A DNA stretch of 64,000 bases from Seongchinamella unica (GCF_004354085.1 NZ_SMSE01000004.1:1-64000); one strand, 5' to 3'; shown: positions 25,671-35,051, numbered from the stretch's first letter. Program-made: numbers and translations. The notes: a model not told the origin generated them from the sequence alone.

Positions 25671-27233
25671 ATGTTCACGCGCATTTCAGTCACAATACTG
25701 CTGCTCCCCCTGTTGCTGAGCGCCTGCAGCAAGGCGCCTGCACCCGCGCCCGGCGCAGAAGCGACGGCGCCGGCCGCCGGACAAGCCGCCACGGCCCGGG
25801 AAATCGCCTGGTTCGACGGCAGTCTGGAGGAGGCCTTTGCAGCAGCCAAGGCCCAGGACAAGCCCCTGTTTGTCTACTGGGGCGCGGAGTGGTGCCCGTA
25901 TTGCAAACATCTCCAGGCAACGATTTTCGTGCGCGATGAATTCATCAATATCTCCCGACAGTTTATCGCTGTGGATATGAGCAATGGCGACTCCGAGACT
26001 ATCCGCCAGAGCGACCGCTTCGACATTTACGGCCTACCCACCGTGATCCTGTTTGCCCCGGACGGGACCGAGTTGACCAGGATCCCCGGGGGCATGGACA
26101 TGGAGCAGTATGCCGCCGCACTGGAACTGACGATCAACAGCCTGCGCCCGGTCACCGAGTTACTGGCCGCGGCCAGGGCGGGCGAAACCCTGGCTGACGA
26201 TGACTGGCGACTGCTCGGCAACTACGACTGGCGAAGTGACCGGGCTCGAATGCTGCAGGAAGATGATCCAGCGGCGCTGCTCGCCCAACTGGCCACCGAC
26301 TGCCCGGCCCGTCTCGACCTTGCCTGCAGCCGCCTGCGGCTGTCCGCGACCCAGTTCTGGCTGTCAGCGGACGAAGCGTCCCGCGACACGGCCATTGGCG
26401 CAGAAAACCTGCAGGCTTTTGTAGACATTCTGGATGATCCATCCTTACGGACGGCCAATATGACCACCCTCGCCGACCTCGGCGGCGACGTGGTGAAGAA
26501 GCTGGCCAGCGGCGAGCAACAGGCCGAACTGCGCACCGAGCTGATGGCGCAGCTGCAGGCTGCTGCCGCCGACGAAAACCTGAACCTGCTGCACCGGGCG
26601 GCAATCCTCTCCGGGTGGGCAGGGGTGGCTACGGCCCTGCTGGAGGAAGACCAATCGCCGCCCGCGGATATCGTCGACTGGGGCCGAGGCGCGGCCGACG
26701 GAATGATGCAGGAATTATCGCCCTATCAGGTACACGCGGGGATCAATCAGTTGTGGGGAGTCTATTACGACCTCGGCCTGGAGCCTGAGGCCCGCGAGGC
26801 CCTTACCAGGGGTATCGAGGAGTCAAAAACACCCTTTTATTTCATGTCCGGCATGGCCTACCTGGAACGCGAGGCCGGTAACGACGACGCCGCCCTGGCG
26901 TGGTCCCGCCAGGCCTGGGAGACGGCCAGGGAACCCATGCACCGGGCGCGCTGGGGCGGTGGCTATATCCGTCGCCTGCTGGACATGGCCCCCGAGCAGA
27001 ACCAGGAAGTCGAGCGCGCGGTCTCGCTCTGGTTGTCCGAGCTGGCGGCGCAGCCCTATGGCATCGAGCTGTATGCAAACTCGCTGGAACGGCTCAATAG
27101 CCGGCTGCAGGCCTGGTCTGAAGAGGACCCGGCGCGCGCTGAGGTGGTTGCCGGATTGCGTTCAGCGTTGGCGGGGCATTGTGCGCAAAGCGAGTTTGAG
27201 TCTCCCGTGGCCATCTGTGAGAGCGTGATGTGA
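25671..27233 (+). CDS. Lipoprotein with a thioredoxin-like domain and a large unknown domain
   Basis: A lipobox (LLLPLLLSACSKAPAPAP) marks it as an outer- or inner-membrane lipoprotein. Residues ~45-150 form a thioredoxin fold with the active site WCPYCK and cis-Pro (YGLPTVILF), similar to DsbD gamma/thioredoxin_7 domains. Residues ~165-520 are helical, without recognised repeats but TPR-like in composition (REALTRGIEESKTPFYF). It probably handles periplasmic disulfides. It is divergent from the glutamate-dehydrogenase-like gene. Confidence 0.8.
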   Translation: MFTRISVTILLLPLLLSACSKAPAPAPGAEATAPAAGQAATAREIAWFDGSLEEAFAAAKAQDKPLFVYWGAEWCPYCKHLQATIFVRDEFINISRQFIAVDMSNGDSETIRQSDRFDIYGLPTVILFAPDGTELTRIPGGMDMEQYAAALELTINSLRPVTELLAAARAGETLADDDWRLLGNYDWRSDRARMLQEDDPAALLAQLATDCPARLDLACSRLRLSATQFWLSADEASRDTAIGAENLQAFVDILDDPSLRTANMTTLADLGGDVVKKLASGEQQAELRTELMAQLQAAAADENLNLLHRAAILSGWAGVATALLEEDQSPPADIVDWGRGAADGMMQELSPYQVHAGINQLWGVYYDLGLEPEAREALTRGIEESKTPFYFMSGMAYLEREAGNDDAALAWSRQAWETAREPMHRARWGGGYIRRLLDMAPEQNQEVERAVSLWLSELAAQPYGIELYANSLERLNSRLQAWSEEDPARAEVVAGLRSALAGHCAQSEFESPVAICESVM

Positions 27234-27292
27234 TCCCAGCAGGTGGCCATGCCTTGCGCAGTGATGCAACCCCAACCCCGGCCCGGCTCCCG

Positions 27293-27775
27293 CTAGAAGC
27301 TTTTTGCCAACTGCAGATTGTGCCTGGCCGCCCTCGAGGCCGGATTGAGTAGCGCCGCCCTGCGGAAGTCAGCCTCGGCCTCACTGTAACGACCCTGTGC
27401 CAGGCGCAGGGCGCCCCGGTTATTGAGGTGTCTCCACAGGTTCGCCTCGTTGCCGCGCGCCACCGCGGTGTTACAGGCCGGCTCAGCGGTTTCATATTCA
27501 CCCTTCTGCATATAGGCGCGGCAGGTCAGTGACTGGCTGCGCGCCAAATGCTTGTCATCGCGGACGATAGCGCGCTGCCTGTGCAGCAGTTTCAGGGCGA
27601 GATCCGGCTTGCCCCGCTCCAGTGCCTTCTCGGCCCTGGCCAGTGATTTCGGTTCGTAGTGGCTCAGGACATCGGCGTGGGCCGCCATACTCATGCATAC
27701 CGTCAACGCGATTGCCAATACCAGGCCGCCAGCTGTCAGGGCCAGGCGGGCGGGAAGTAAATGTTGTGTCGTCAT
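27293..27775 (-). CDS. Exported TPR protein
   Basis: A long signal peptide (ALTAGGLVLAIALTVCMSMAAHA) precedes a mature domain with two or three tetratricopeptide repeats: LARAEKALERGKPDLALKLL, and WRHLNNRGALRLAQGRYSEAEADFRRAALLNP. Such repeats mediate protein-protein contacts in the periplasm. It is divergent from the LysR-type regulator across about 100 bp and may be its target. Confidence 0.8.
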   Translation of the reverse strand: MTTQHLLPARLALTAGGLVLAIALTVCMSMAAHADVLSHYEPKSLARAEKALERGKPDLALKLLHRQRAIVRDDKHLARSQSLTCRAYMQKGEYETAEPACNTAVARGNEANLWRHLNNRGALRLAQGRYSEAEADFRRAALLNPASRAARHNLQLAKSF

Positions 27776-27865
27776 GCTAACTCTCCGTTTTTCCGTTTCC
27801 GGGGTTTACGAATGGGACAATATAGATAAAACTAACGCATAGATACGAAGTTAATTTATATTAGG

Positions 27866-27881
27866 TATGCATTAATGCATA
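27866..27881. promoter_or_regulatory. 16-bp palindrome over the LysR start codon
   Basis: TATGCATTAATGCATA is a perfect palindrome; the regulator's ATG is at 27875-27877, inside it. A dimeric repressor bound here would block both transcription and translation initiation. AT-rich palindromes also arise by chance, so this is a candidate only. Confidence 0.4.
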
Positions 27882-28786
27882 GCAAAGACCCCCTGAGAAA
27901 CTGGGCCGATATACGCCTCTTCCTCGCGATTCACGACGAAGGCAGCCTGGTGGCGGCCTCGGATGTACTGGCTTTAACCCAGCCCACGGTTGGCAGGCGC
28001 CTCGCCGCCATGGAGGAGCGTTTCGGCACGCCCCTGTTTGTACGATCTGGCCGGCGCATGCAGTTGACCGACGCCGGGGCGGGCATCCTGGACAGTGCCC
28101 GTCGCATGGAACGGGAAATGCTGGCGATTGAGCGCAGCCTGGAAGTCCATTCCACCGCCCTGTGCGGTGAGGTCACCATCTCCGCGACCGAGGGCACGGG
28201 CACTGATTGGCTCGCCCCGGTATTGTTTGACTTCCACCAGCAGTACCCGGAGATACTGGTCAAGGTGCAGGTCGAGAACCGCGCGGTGGACCTGCTCCAC
28301 CGGGAGGCCGATATCGCCCTGCGTTTGGGTCGTCCTTCACAACCGGCATTAATCGCCCGCCACCTGACCACCGTGGGCTTCGGGCTTTACGCCAGTCCGG
28401 CTTACCTCGAGCACGCCGGGGTACCAGAATCCATCGAAGCCCTGAAGGGCCACAACCTGGTGGCCCTCGACTCGCTACAGGGCACGGGGCCGTTCTCCAA
28501 AGGGGAGAGCCTGCTGGAAGGCAATTACGTTTTTCTCAGCAACAGCCTGGCGGCGTTAATGTCGGCTATTAAGGCCGGCTTCGGCATCGGCGGCCTGTCG
28601 CATCGCTGGGTCGCCATGCACGGCGGGTTTGTCCGGGTGCTGCCTGATTACACGGCCAATGAACTGGACATGTGGCTGGTCACCCATGAGGAACTCAGGT
28701 ACAGCGCCCGCATCCGCGCGGTATCGGACTTCATCACCGAGCGGGTGCTGGCGGATCGCGCCCTGTTTGAGCACGGCACCCGGTGA
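27875..28786 (+). CDS. LysR-family transcriptional regulator
   Basis: The N-terminal winged HTH is clear: NWADIRLFLAIHDEGSLVAASDVLALTQPTVGRRLAAMEERFGTPLF (residues ~9-55). The C-terminal substrate-binding domain follows (GEVTISATEGTGTDWLAPVLFDF, then ADIALRLGRP, and SLAALMSAIKAGFGIGGLSHRW). The length, 303 residues, is usual. It is divergent from the TPR gene and upstream of an SDR gene on the same strand; the effector is unknown. Confidence 0.9.
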   Translation: MHSKDPLRNWADIRLFLAIHDEGSLVAASDVLALTQPTVGRRLAAMEERFGTPLFVRSGRRMQLTDAGAGILDSARRMEREMLAIERSLEVHSTALCGEVTISATEGTGTDWLAPVLFDFHQQYPEILVKVQVENRAVDLLHREADIALRLGRPSQPALIARHLTTVGFGLYASPAYLEHAGVPESIEALKGHNLVALDSLQGTGPFSKGESLLEGNYVFLSNSLAALMSAIKAGFGIGGLSHRWVAMHGGFVRVLPDYTANELDMWLVTHEELRYSARIRAVSDFITERVLADRALFEHGTR

Positions 28787-28852
28787 AGCACCGGCTGCAG
28801 GCTGTCCGGCGACCATGTCCAAAGCTGCCTGACATGGACTACACTCATCGTC

Positions 28853-29650
28853 ATGAATAAACAACAAACCGCCCTCATCAGTGGCGCTTCCTCCGGGATC
28901 GGCGAGGCGCTGGCAAAAGAATTCGCCAGCGCCGGCACGGATCTGGTGCTGGTGGCCCGCTCGGAGTCAAAGCTGAATCAGCTGGCTGACCGTCTGCAGA
29001 AGCTCCACGGCGTGCAGGTCAGGGTGGAGCCCGCGGACCTGACCAGGCGCACCGCCGCCAAAGCCCTGTACTCCAGCCTGGGGGAACAGGGAATCGACAT
29101 CGATATCCTGGTCAACAACGCCGGGGTACTGGAACAGGGCCGCTTTGTCGATATTGGCGGCGCCAGCCTCCAGCGCATGATTGATCTCAATATCAGCGGT
29201 TTAACCGCGCTGCTGGACCGGTTCCTGCCGCCCATGTTGCAGCGGGGTTACGGCAGGGTTCTCAATGTGGCGTCCATCGCCGCCTTCCAGCCTGTTCCCA
29301 GCCTGGCCACCTATGCTGCTACCAAGGCGTATGTGCTGTCACTGACGGAATCGCTGGCGGAGGAACTCAGGGGCAGCGGCGTCAGTATCACGGCATTGTG
29401 CCCCGGGGTGACCGAGACCAACATGGTCAGTAACGTTAGGGAAAAAAATGGCAGCCTGAGTATCCCCGGCTTCCTTATCGGCGACGTCGAAGATGTCGCC
29501 CGCCAGGGCTATCAGGCGTGCATGAAAGGCGAGGTCATCTGTGTCCCCGGCGCCCTGAACCAGGCCGCCACCATGACCAGTGGCACGCTACCCAGGTGGC
29601 TGATCCGGCGTATCTACGGGGTCATGGGCAGACTAACCACAGGAGACTGA
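28853..29650 (+). CDS. Short-chain dehydrogenase/reductase
   Basis: A classical SDR: TALISGASSGIGEALAKEF (cofactor loop), DILVNNAGVLEQGRF, VLNVASIAAFQP (Ser) and YAATKAYVLSLTESLAEEL (YxxxK). The conserved Asp after the second strand is replaced by Arg-Ser (LVARSESKL), which suggests NADP(H). It is 66 bp after the LysR gene and 83 bp before a dienelactone hydrolase gene on the same strand. Similar SDRs act on acyl or steroid-like ketones. Confidence 0.88.
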   Translation: MNKQQTALISGASSGIGEALAKEFASAGTDLVLVARSESKLNQLADRLQKLHGVQVRVEPADLTRRTAAKALYSSLGEQGIDIDILVNNAGVLEQGRFVDIGGASLQRMIDLNISGLTALLDRFLPPMLQRGYGRVLNVASIAAFQPVPSLATYAATKAYVLSLTESLAEELRGSGVSITALCPGVTETNMVSNVREKNGSLSIPGFLIGDVEDVARQGYQACMKGEVICVPGALNQAATMTSGTLPRWLIRRIYGVMGRLTTGD

Positions 29651-29733
29651 GCACCACCAGCGAACACACTGGCCAGGCCCGGCAAGGTTCCGCCGCCAAC
29701 ACAACGAGTTCCCAAGGAGACGAAGGCAAGTTC

Positions 29734-30453
29734 ATGACGATACAAACGAGACTCATAGAGTACACCCATGGTGACGTTCTGCTCGAAGGCATGCTGGCCT
29801 GGGAAGATTCGCTGCACGAGCCCCGGCCGGGGGTGGTCATCGCCCACGCCTGGGGCGGACGCAGTGCGTTTGAAGAGGGCAAGGCGCAGGCCCTGGCGGA
29901 GCAGGGATACGTGGGCTTTGCACTGGATATGTATGGCAAGGGCGTGCTGGGCGCTGACCCGGAAGAAAACAGCGCCCTGATGGCACCGTTCATGGAAAAT
30001 CGCGCCCTGTTGCAGCAACGTATCGCGCTGGCGGTGTCAGTGCTGCGGGAGCAGCCGGAGGTTGACCCGAATGCGATTGCCGCAATGGGCTTTTGTTTCG
30101 GCGGGCTGTGTGTCCTGGACCTTGCCCGCAGCGGCAGCGATGTACAAGGGGTGGTGAGTTTCCACGGCCTGTTCACCCCGCCCGGGAACACCGCAGGCAA
30201 TCGCATTAACGCCAAAGTCCTGTGTCTTCACGGCTATGACGATCCCATGGCCGAACCCGCCGCGATGACTGCCCTCGCCTCGGAGCTCACCGCAGCGGGT
30301 GCCGACTGGCAGATACACGCCTATGGCAATACCCAACATGCCTTCACCAACCCGGCGGCCAACAATGCCGACATGGGCACCGTTTACAGCGCCTCTGCCG
30401 ATCGCCGCTCTGCCCGGGCACTGGCTAATTTCCTGGAAGAAATTTTTGCCTGA
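29734..30453 (+). CDS. Dienelactone hydrolase family protein
   Basis: The ATG at 29734 is chosen because the family starts at that point (TRLIEYTHGDVLLEGML) and GAAGG precedes it; a longer in-frame extension to 29518 overlaps the SDR gene. The 239-residue enzyme has the Cys nucleophile motif GFCFGGLCVLDLARSG, the Asp in GYDDPMAEP and the His in NTQHAFTNP. Family members hydrolyse enol-lactones or other esters in aromatic degradation. Confidence 0.88.
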   Translation: MTIQTRLIEYTHGDVLLEGMLAWEDSLHEPRPGVVIAHAWGGRSAFEEGKAQALAEQGYVGFALDMYGKGVLGADPEENSALMAPFMENRALLQQRIALAVSVLREQPEVDPNAIAAMGFCFGGLCVLDLARSGSDVQGVVSFHGLFTPPGNTAGNRINAKVLCLHGYDDPMAEPAAMTALASELTAAGADWQIHAYGNTQHAFTNPAANNADMGTVYSASADRRSARALANFLEEIFA

Positions 30454-30535
30454 ACCGGTAGTGCGATAAAAGCGGCGTGTTGTCACTCGCTTTATGAAAT
30501 AATCGATCGCAAACAGGCACACGTCGGAGGCGACA

Positions 30536-30802
30536 GTGGGAAAAAACAAGCACGAGGCCGAGCTGGTTAAAAAAGCCCTCGCAGTGGGCGCTGTCTACGT
30601 CAAGAAGCGCGGCTTCGGGGAATTTGAAGCCACTGACTCGCACAAACTGAAGGTGGAGTATCTTTACCGGGCGCTCGTCGAAGACAAGTTAATCCAGCCG
30701 CTGGCCAAGCAGGACATCAACATCCCCAAGATGGAGCATAAACTCGCCCTGTGGATCAGCCGGCAACTGCCCAGGGATCATCCGCTGCTGGCTGATCAAT
30801 AA
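30536..30802 (+). CDS. DUF5062 family small protein
   Basis: The GTG start follows GGAGG with 5-nt spacing. The 88-residue, Lys-rich product (HEAELVKKALAVGAVYVKKRG, then RALVEDKLIQPLAKQDINIPKMEHKLALWI) matches what I remember of the DUF5062 family, found in gammaproteobacteria. No function is known. It is a single gene between the dienelactone hydrolase and the HPF-like gene (opposite strand). Confidence 0.75.
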   Translation: MGKNKHEAELVKKALAVGAVYVKKRGFGEFEATDSHKLKVEYLYRALVEDKLIQPLAKQDINIPKMEHKLALWISRQLPRDHPLLADQ

Positions 30803-30848
30803 GGCTCCATCATTCTACCCAGGCCCGCCCTGCTTCAGGCTGGCCGAT

Positions 30849-31211
30849 TCAATTGGGTATGGCATCTATCACCAGGCGGCGGAACCCCAACACCCGACGG
30901 GGTTCGATACGCTTGCTTTTACGCAGTGCGCGCCTAACGGCTCGCTGCATGCGCTTGGCATTGCGGCCGATCGCCACATAGATATCTCTGTGCGCGGTAC
31001 TCACGCTGATCGGCGGCAGGCCTCGAAGACTTGCCCTCATCAGCACCTTTTTGTCATCACCGCCGCGGGGGCCATTAACATCGCTGAGAAATATGTCTAC
31101 CGCCAGGACATCTTCTCCAAAGCGGTTCAGCGCCCGAGTCACCTGTTGCTGTATTCTTGCCTCTATCGCGGCTGTCACTTCGTAACCTTGAGATTGAATT
31201 GCAGTATACAT
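30849..31211 (-). CDS. HPF/RaiA-family ribosome-associated protein
   Basis: The ATG at 31211 is chosen because GGAGA lies 7 nt upstream; it gives a start MYTAIQSQGYEVTAAI typical of the family. The characteristic loop LSDVNGPRGGDDKKVLMRASL and the basic C-terminal helix (RNAKRMQRAVRRALRKSKR) are present. These proteins bind the 30S decoding site and help ribosome hibernation. At about 120 residues it is the short type. It is divergent from the TIR gene. Confidence 0.75.
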   Translation of the reverse strand: MYTAIQSQGYEVTAAIEARIQQQVTRALNRFGEDVLAVDIFLSDVNGPRGGDDKKVLMRASLRGLPPISVSTAHRDIYVAIGRNAKRMQRAVRRALRKSKRIEPRRVLGFRRLVIDAIPN

Positions 31212-31430
31212 TTTCTGGTCTCCTTTCAACGCGGCAGGGACCAGCCTACTCCATCAACCAATCAGTAAAAGTCGAACTTACCTGTCAAATACACAACAAA
31301 ATACGATCATTTACGGCAACATTTCCGACCCTGATCCCCCGTTGGCCAGCCTGTGCAACAAGTCGGTGGCAGTCGACGATGGCTGTGGCACACTGGACCC
31401 ACGGGGGGAGCGGTGTGGAGTCACATCGAT

Positions 31431-33545
31431 ATGGAGAAAAACTACAAGTACAAGGCTTTCATATCCTATAGCCGACAGGATGAGAAAGCCGCGCGCTGGC
31501 TGCAGCGGGCGGTGGAAAACTACCGCCTCCCCAGGCACCTGGCCGCGTCGTTGCGGAACCAGGGACGCGCCACCGCCCTGAGACCGGTTTTCAAGGACCG
31601 GGAGGACCTGCACGCATCGTCCAATCTCGGTGACTCCCTGCGCAGGGCGCTGGCCGAGTCGGAATACCTGATCGTTGTTTGCTCACCGAACGCTGTCGCC
31701 TCGGAATGGGTTAACCAGGAAATTGCCGAATTCATCCGCATGCGCTCGCTCGATAGGGTTCTGGCCGTCATCGTGGCCGGGGAGCCCAATGCGGTTGAAG
31801 CAGGCCATCGTCCGGACCTGGAATGTTTCCCGGACCCGCTCAAATATGAGCTTGATGCCGACGGGTCCCTGACTGACAACAGGCGCGAGCCCCTTGCCCC
31901 CGATCTTCGCGACGGTGGAGACGGCAAGAGACTTGTCCGGCTCAAGCTGATCGCCTCGATGTTGGGCGTCGACCTGGACCAGCTCGTCCAGCGTGAAGCG
32001 CAACGGCGGGTGCAAATCCTGGGGGCAGTGGCGATTTTTGCGCTGATTATTGCCGGTGCGCTGTTGTTTATGACCCTGCAGACCCTGCGCGCCAACCAGA
32101 TCGCCGAGGCCCGGCGAAATTCTGCCGAGAGCCTGATTGAATTCATGATCAGTGATTTGCGCGACCAGCTGGAACCCGTGGGCCGCCTGGCCGTTCTCGA
32201 CTCCGTCGGCGCCCGTGCATTGAAGTACTACGAGGGCCTCGGTTCGGAACACATGAACGCAGACTCCCTGGGGCGCAGGTCACGCGCCCTGCTGCTGCTG
32301 GGTGAGATTCAGCGCGGCAAGGGCAATCTATCCGGCGCCTCAGCGATTTTTTCCCAGGTCGCCGCCGACACCGCGGCGCTGCTGGCCGCCGAACCCGGTA
32401 ATACAAAACGAATCTTTGACCATGCCCAGAGCACTTTCTGGCAGGGCTATATCGCCTGGGAGAATCTGGACTTCGACAACGCCTCAACCCACCTGTCGGC
32501 CTATCGAGATCTCGCCCAGCGGCTGGTTGACACTGAGCCCGACAACGTCGATTGGCAACTGGAACTGCATTATGCCTATAGCAGTATGGGAGCGCTGTAC
32601 TACCAGCAGGGGGAATGGGATCTGGCGCAGAAGGTGTTTTCCGAGTCCCTGAATCTTATCGAGACCATCCTGGCGGCCCAACCCGGCAATCCGGAGTACA
32701 TGCGTATTTATGCCGAGGAAGCCTCATGGCTGGCAAGCACTTACCTGGCATCAAACCAGTATTCCAGGTCGGCCGAATTCAATGCCCGGGAATACGACAC
32801 TTATGAACAGCTACTGCTGATGTCCCCGGATGACCGGACGGTAGAGAGCCGCAGGGTGACCGCTCTTGAAATTCGCGCCACCCTGCAACTCATCCTGGGC
32901 GAGGTTGAGCAGGCGAGACGGACCCTGGCAGAGGGCGAGGCGCAGGCGGCGTCACTCGCCAAGCTAGACCCGGAGAATGCCGATTACTGGAAATCCCATG
33001 TCTTTATGAGCGCCCGGCTTGCGCTCCTGCATATCTCAACGGGCAGCCCGGGGGAAGCTCCGGCCCACCTGGACAAGTGCCGTGAATCCGGCGCATCGCT
33101 CAGCTCTCTCAACGCTGATTCCAGCCGCTGGCTGCTCTCAGGATACGCGCAATGCCGGATCGCCGCGGTACGCTATTGGCTGGCAAAACGTGACACCCGG
33201 AACGCGGCAGCCGCCATCAAGGCCCTTGAAGCAATGCACGCGGAGCTCCCGGCACCAATGCAGTCCCATCGCCTGTATCCCGATGTGACGGCTGAAATCC
33301 TGATATACCAGGGGGATATCGCCAATATGGAAGGTGATGTGTCTCGCGCGATGACACACTGGCAATCCGCACTGGCAGTGCTGGACACAGTTTCCCAGCT
33401 GACCCACGCCCAGTCTCACATCCGATTTGATGCCCTGGTGAGGCTGGACGATGTTTCCACGGCGAAGCAACTTGGCCGGCAATTGATGGACCAGGGCTAC
33501 CTGCATCACCAACTGACCCGGTCCTATGCCACATTGCCACCCTAG
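31431..33545 (+). CDS. TIR-TM-TPR protein
   Basis: The start at 31431 (MEKNYKYKAFISYSRQ) is chosen because the TIR domain begins here; the longer frame to 31353 has no support. Residues ~6-150 are a TIR domain with SYSRQDE, DREDL and the catalytic-type Glu (E97) after SEWVNQE, which NADase TIR domains keep. One membrane segment (~197-217, GAVAIFALIIAGALLFMTL) splits it from a C-terminal ~480 residues of TPR-like helices (QQGEWDLAQKVFSESLNL, LILGEVEQARRTLAEGEAQ). TIR proteins of this layout may signal or act in defence by consuming NAD+ on membrane activation. A small secreted-type gene follows 162 bp downstream. Confidence 0.85.
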   Translation: MEKNYKYKAFISYSRQDEKAARWLQRAVENYRLPRHLAASLRNQGRATALRPVFKDREDLHASSNLGDSLRRALAESEYLIVVCSPNAVASEWVNQEIAEFIRMRSLDRVLAVIVAGEPNAVEAGHRPDLECFPDPLKYELDADGSLTDNRREPLAPDLRDGGDGKRLVRLKLIASMLGVDLDQLVQREAQRRVQILGAVAIFALIIAGALLFMTLQTLRANQIAEARRNSAESLIEFMISDLRDQLEPVGRLAVLDSVGARALKYYEGLGSEHMNADSLGRRSRALLLLGEIQRGKGNLSGASAIFSQVAADTAALLAAEPGNTKRIFDHAQSTFWQGYIAWENLDFDNASTHLSAYRDLAQRLVDTEPDNVDWQLELHYAYSSMGALYYQQGEWDLAQKVFSESLNLIETILAAQPGNPEYMRIYAEEASWLASTYLASNQYSRSAEFNAREYDTYEQLLLMSPDDRTVESRRVTALEIRATLQLILGEVEQARRTLAEGEAQAASLAKLDPENADYWKSHVFMSARLALLHISTGSPGEAPAHLDKCRESGASLSSLNADSSRWLLSGYAQCRIAAVRYWLAKRDTRNAAAAIKALEAMHAELPAPMQSHRLYPDVTAEILIYQGDIANMEGDVSRAMTHWQSALAVLDTVSQLTHAQSHIRFDALVRLDDVSTAKQLGRQLMDQGYLHHQLTRSYATLPP

Positions 33546-33707
33546 AAGTTCCCGAGCTGACCGGCCCATGACCGCTTCACCCACCCGGCTCCTGAGGGCC
33601 TACCCTTAGCCCTGCTGGACTATCCAGCATACTGGTCTACGCTTGTTAACCGGCGCACCCGGAACGGGTCGCCAGTTACTTTGATAGGGAAAATCGAGGA
33701 ATAGAGC

Positions 33708-34070
33708 ATGGGAACGCTTGTAATTGATGTCACCAACAATGGTACATCCGCCAGCTACGCCAAGGTGTCCGGTCCGGGCACTGTAGGCACAGACGGGGAA
33801 ATCAACTTTCAGGGACAGGGCGCGGGGCAGCAAAGCATCACCTGGAACCTGGCCAGTGGCACCTTCGCCACACCGCCAATCACCATGACCGATGCCAACG
33901 GTAACAGTCTCCCCGATGGAGGCAACGGTGCGGAGTTCAGCTGGCCAACCACTGGTGGCGAAACCAGTTTAACCATCACCGATCAGGATGATTCCGGCGG
34001 CGCGCAATACAATTACTGCCTGAAAACCTCGGGTGGTGACCTGGATCCGAAAATCATCAACCGCCAGTAA
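33708..34070 (+). CDS. Small beta-rich protein, DP-EP-like
   Basis: The 120-residue product begins MGTLVIDVTNNGTSASYAKVSG and ends TSGGDLDPKIINRQ; the closing DPKIIN pattern and length resemble the DP-EP family as I remember it, but with moderate certainty only. Composition is Gly/Thr/Asn/Ser-rich and beta-like, with one Cys. There is no signal peptide. It may be co-transcribed with the TIR gene, although 162 bp separate them and the upstream sequence at 33650-33690 weakly resembles the mscS/cls leader block. Confidence 0.5.
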   Translation: MGTLVIDVTNNGTSASYAKVSGPGTVGTDGEINFQGQGAGQQSITWNLASGTFATPPITMTDANGNSLPDGGNGAEFSWPTTGGETSLTITDQDDSGGAQYNYCLKTSGGDLDPKIINRQ

Positions 34071-34107
34071 CGGCAGTCGTTCCATCCCGGTATTTCAGGG
34101 CGTCAAC

Positions 34108-34143
34108 GGCAGGTCACAGTAATGACAGGACCCGTGACCTGCC
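34108..34143. terminator. Bidirectional hairpin between convergent genes
   Basis: GGCAGGTCAC (34108-34117) and GTGACCTGCC (34134-34143) form a perfect 10-bp stem with a 16-nt loop. It lies between the stop codons of the DP-EP-like gene and pcm. No long T run follows, so it may be a pause or processing hairpin rather than a strong intrinsic terminator. Confidence 0.55.
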
Positions 34144-34160
34144 TCTTGACAGAAAACTCG

Positions 34161-34913
34161 TCAATTGGCCTTTCCTTGCCCGGTAAGCGGAACAAAGCGA
34201 ACCGGCAATACCGAGCGCCTCGAGACGTCGCCGCTTTCATCCACCTCCACCAGCAGCAACTCCTGGAAGCCATGCTCGGCCCCGACCGGGATGACCAGCT
34301 TGCCGCCCGGCTTCAACTGTTCCAGTAGCGGCGCCGGAATCGTTTCCGCTGCAGCAGTGACGATAATTCCGTCGAAGGGCGCCTGCGCCGGCCAGCCAGC
34401 GTAACCGTCGCCGGTCTTCACCGTCACATTGTCATGGCCCAACTGCTGCAGAATGTCTGCCGCGGTTTCCGCCAGTTCACGGTGAATCTCGATGCTGTAT
34501 ACATGCTTTACCAGCTGCGACAGTACCGCGGCCTGGTACCCGGAGCCAGTGCCGACTTCCAATACGATATCGTCCGGCTGCGGGTCCAGCAGATCAGTCA
34601 TCAGAGCAACAATCAGGGGCTGGGAAATCGTCTGCCCCGCGGCAATGGGTTGCGGGGTATTCTGGTAGGCCAGGTGACGATAGGCGGGCGGGATAAACTT
34701 TTCCCTGGGCACGGTGCCCACAGCAGCCATGACCCTGGGACTCAGTTCGCTGCGACCGGTGTATTCGGCGGAATTGCGTACGGATGCGCGGATGGCGTCC
34801 AGCATGTCCTCTCGCCTGGACCGCATATCATCACTGTGGGTCTCGAATGACATAATCACTACCATGAGCAGCGCCAGCACTGGCCGGCGCCCGCTCCCAC
34901 TGCTCCTGTCCAT
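34161..34913 (-). CDS. pcm: Protein-L-isoaspartate O-methyltransferase
   Basis: PIMT repairs isoaspartyl residues using SAM. The core is complete: VPREKFIPPAYRHLAYQNTPQPIAAGQTISQPLIVA, the SAM motif IVLEVGTGSGYQAAVLSQL, VKTGDGYAGWPAQAPFDGIIVTAA and GGKLVIPVG. The first ~25 residues include a hydrophobic segment (PVLALLMVVIMSFETHS) not present in cytosolic Pcm, so it may be exported or membrane-anchored. The usual surE-pcm-nlpD context is absent. Confidence 0.88.
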   Translation of the reverse strand: MDRSSGSGRRPVLALLMVVIMSFETHSDDMRSRREDMLDAIRASVRNSAEYTGRSELSPRVMAAVGTVPREKFIPPAYRHLAYQNTPQPIAAGQTISQPLIVALMTDLLDPQPDDIVLEVGTGSGYQAAVLSQLVKHVYSIEIHRELAETAADILQQLGHDNVTVKTGDGYAGWPAQAPFDGIIVTAAAETIPAPLLEQLKPGGKLVIPVGAEHGFQELLLVEVDESGDVSRRSVLPVRFVPLTGQGKAN

Positions 34914-35051
34914 GTGTTGAGTCTAGACCCAAAGCGCAAAAACTGCCTGTCGATCTTGCCTTCGCGCCAGGCCGGCCAACAACAGCCACACCCGAGAAAC
35001 CGGTGGATTCCGGGTCTGGCTAATACTGACAATTGGAGCGTGCAGGGCGAC

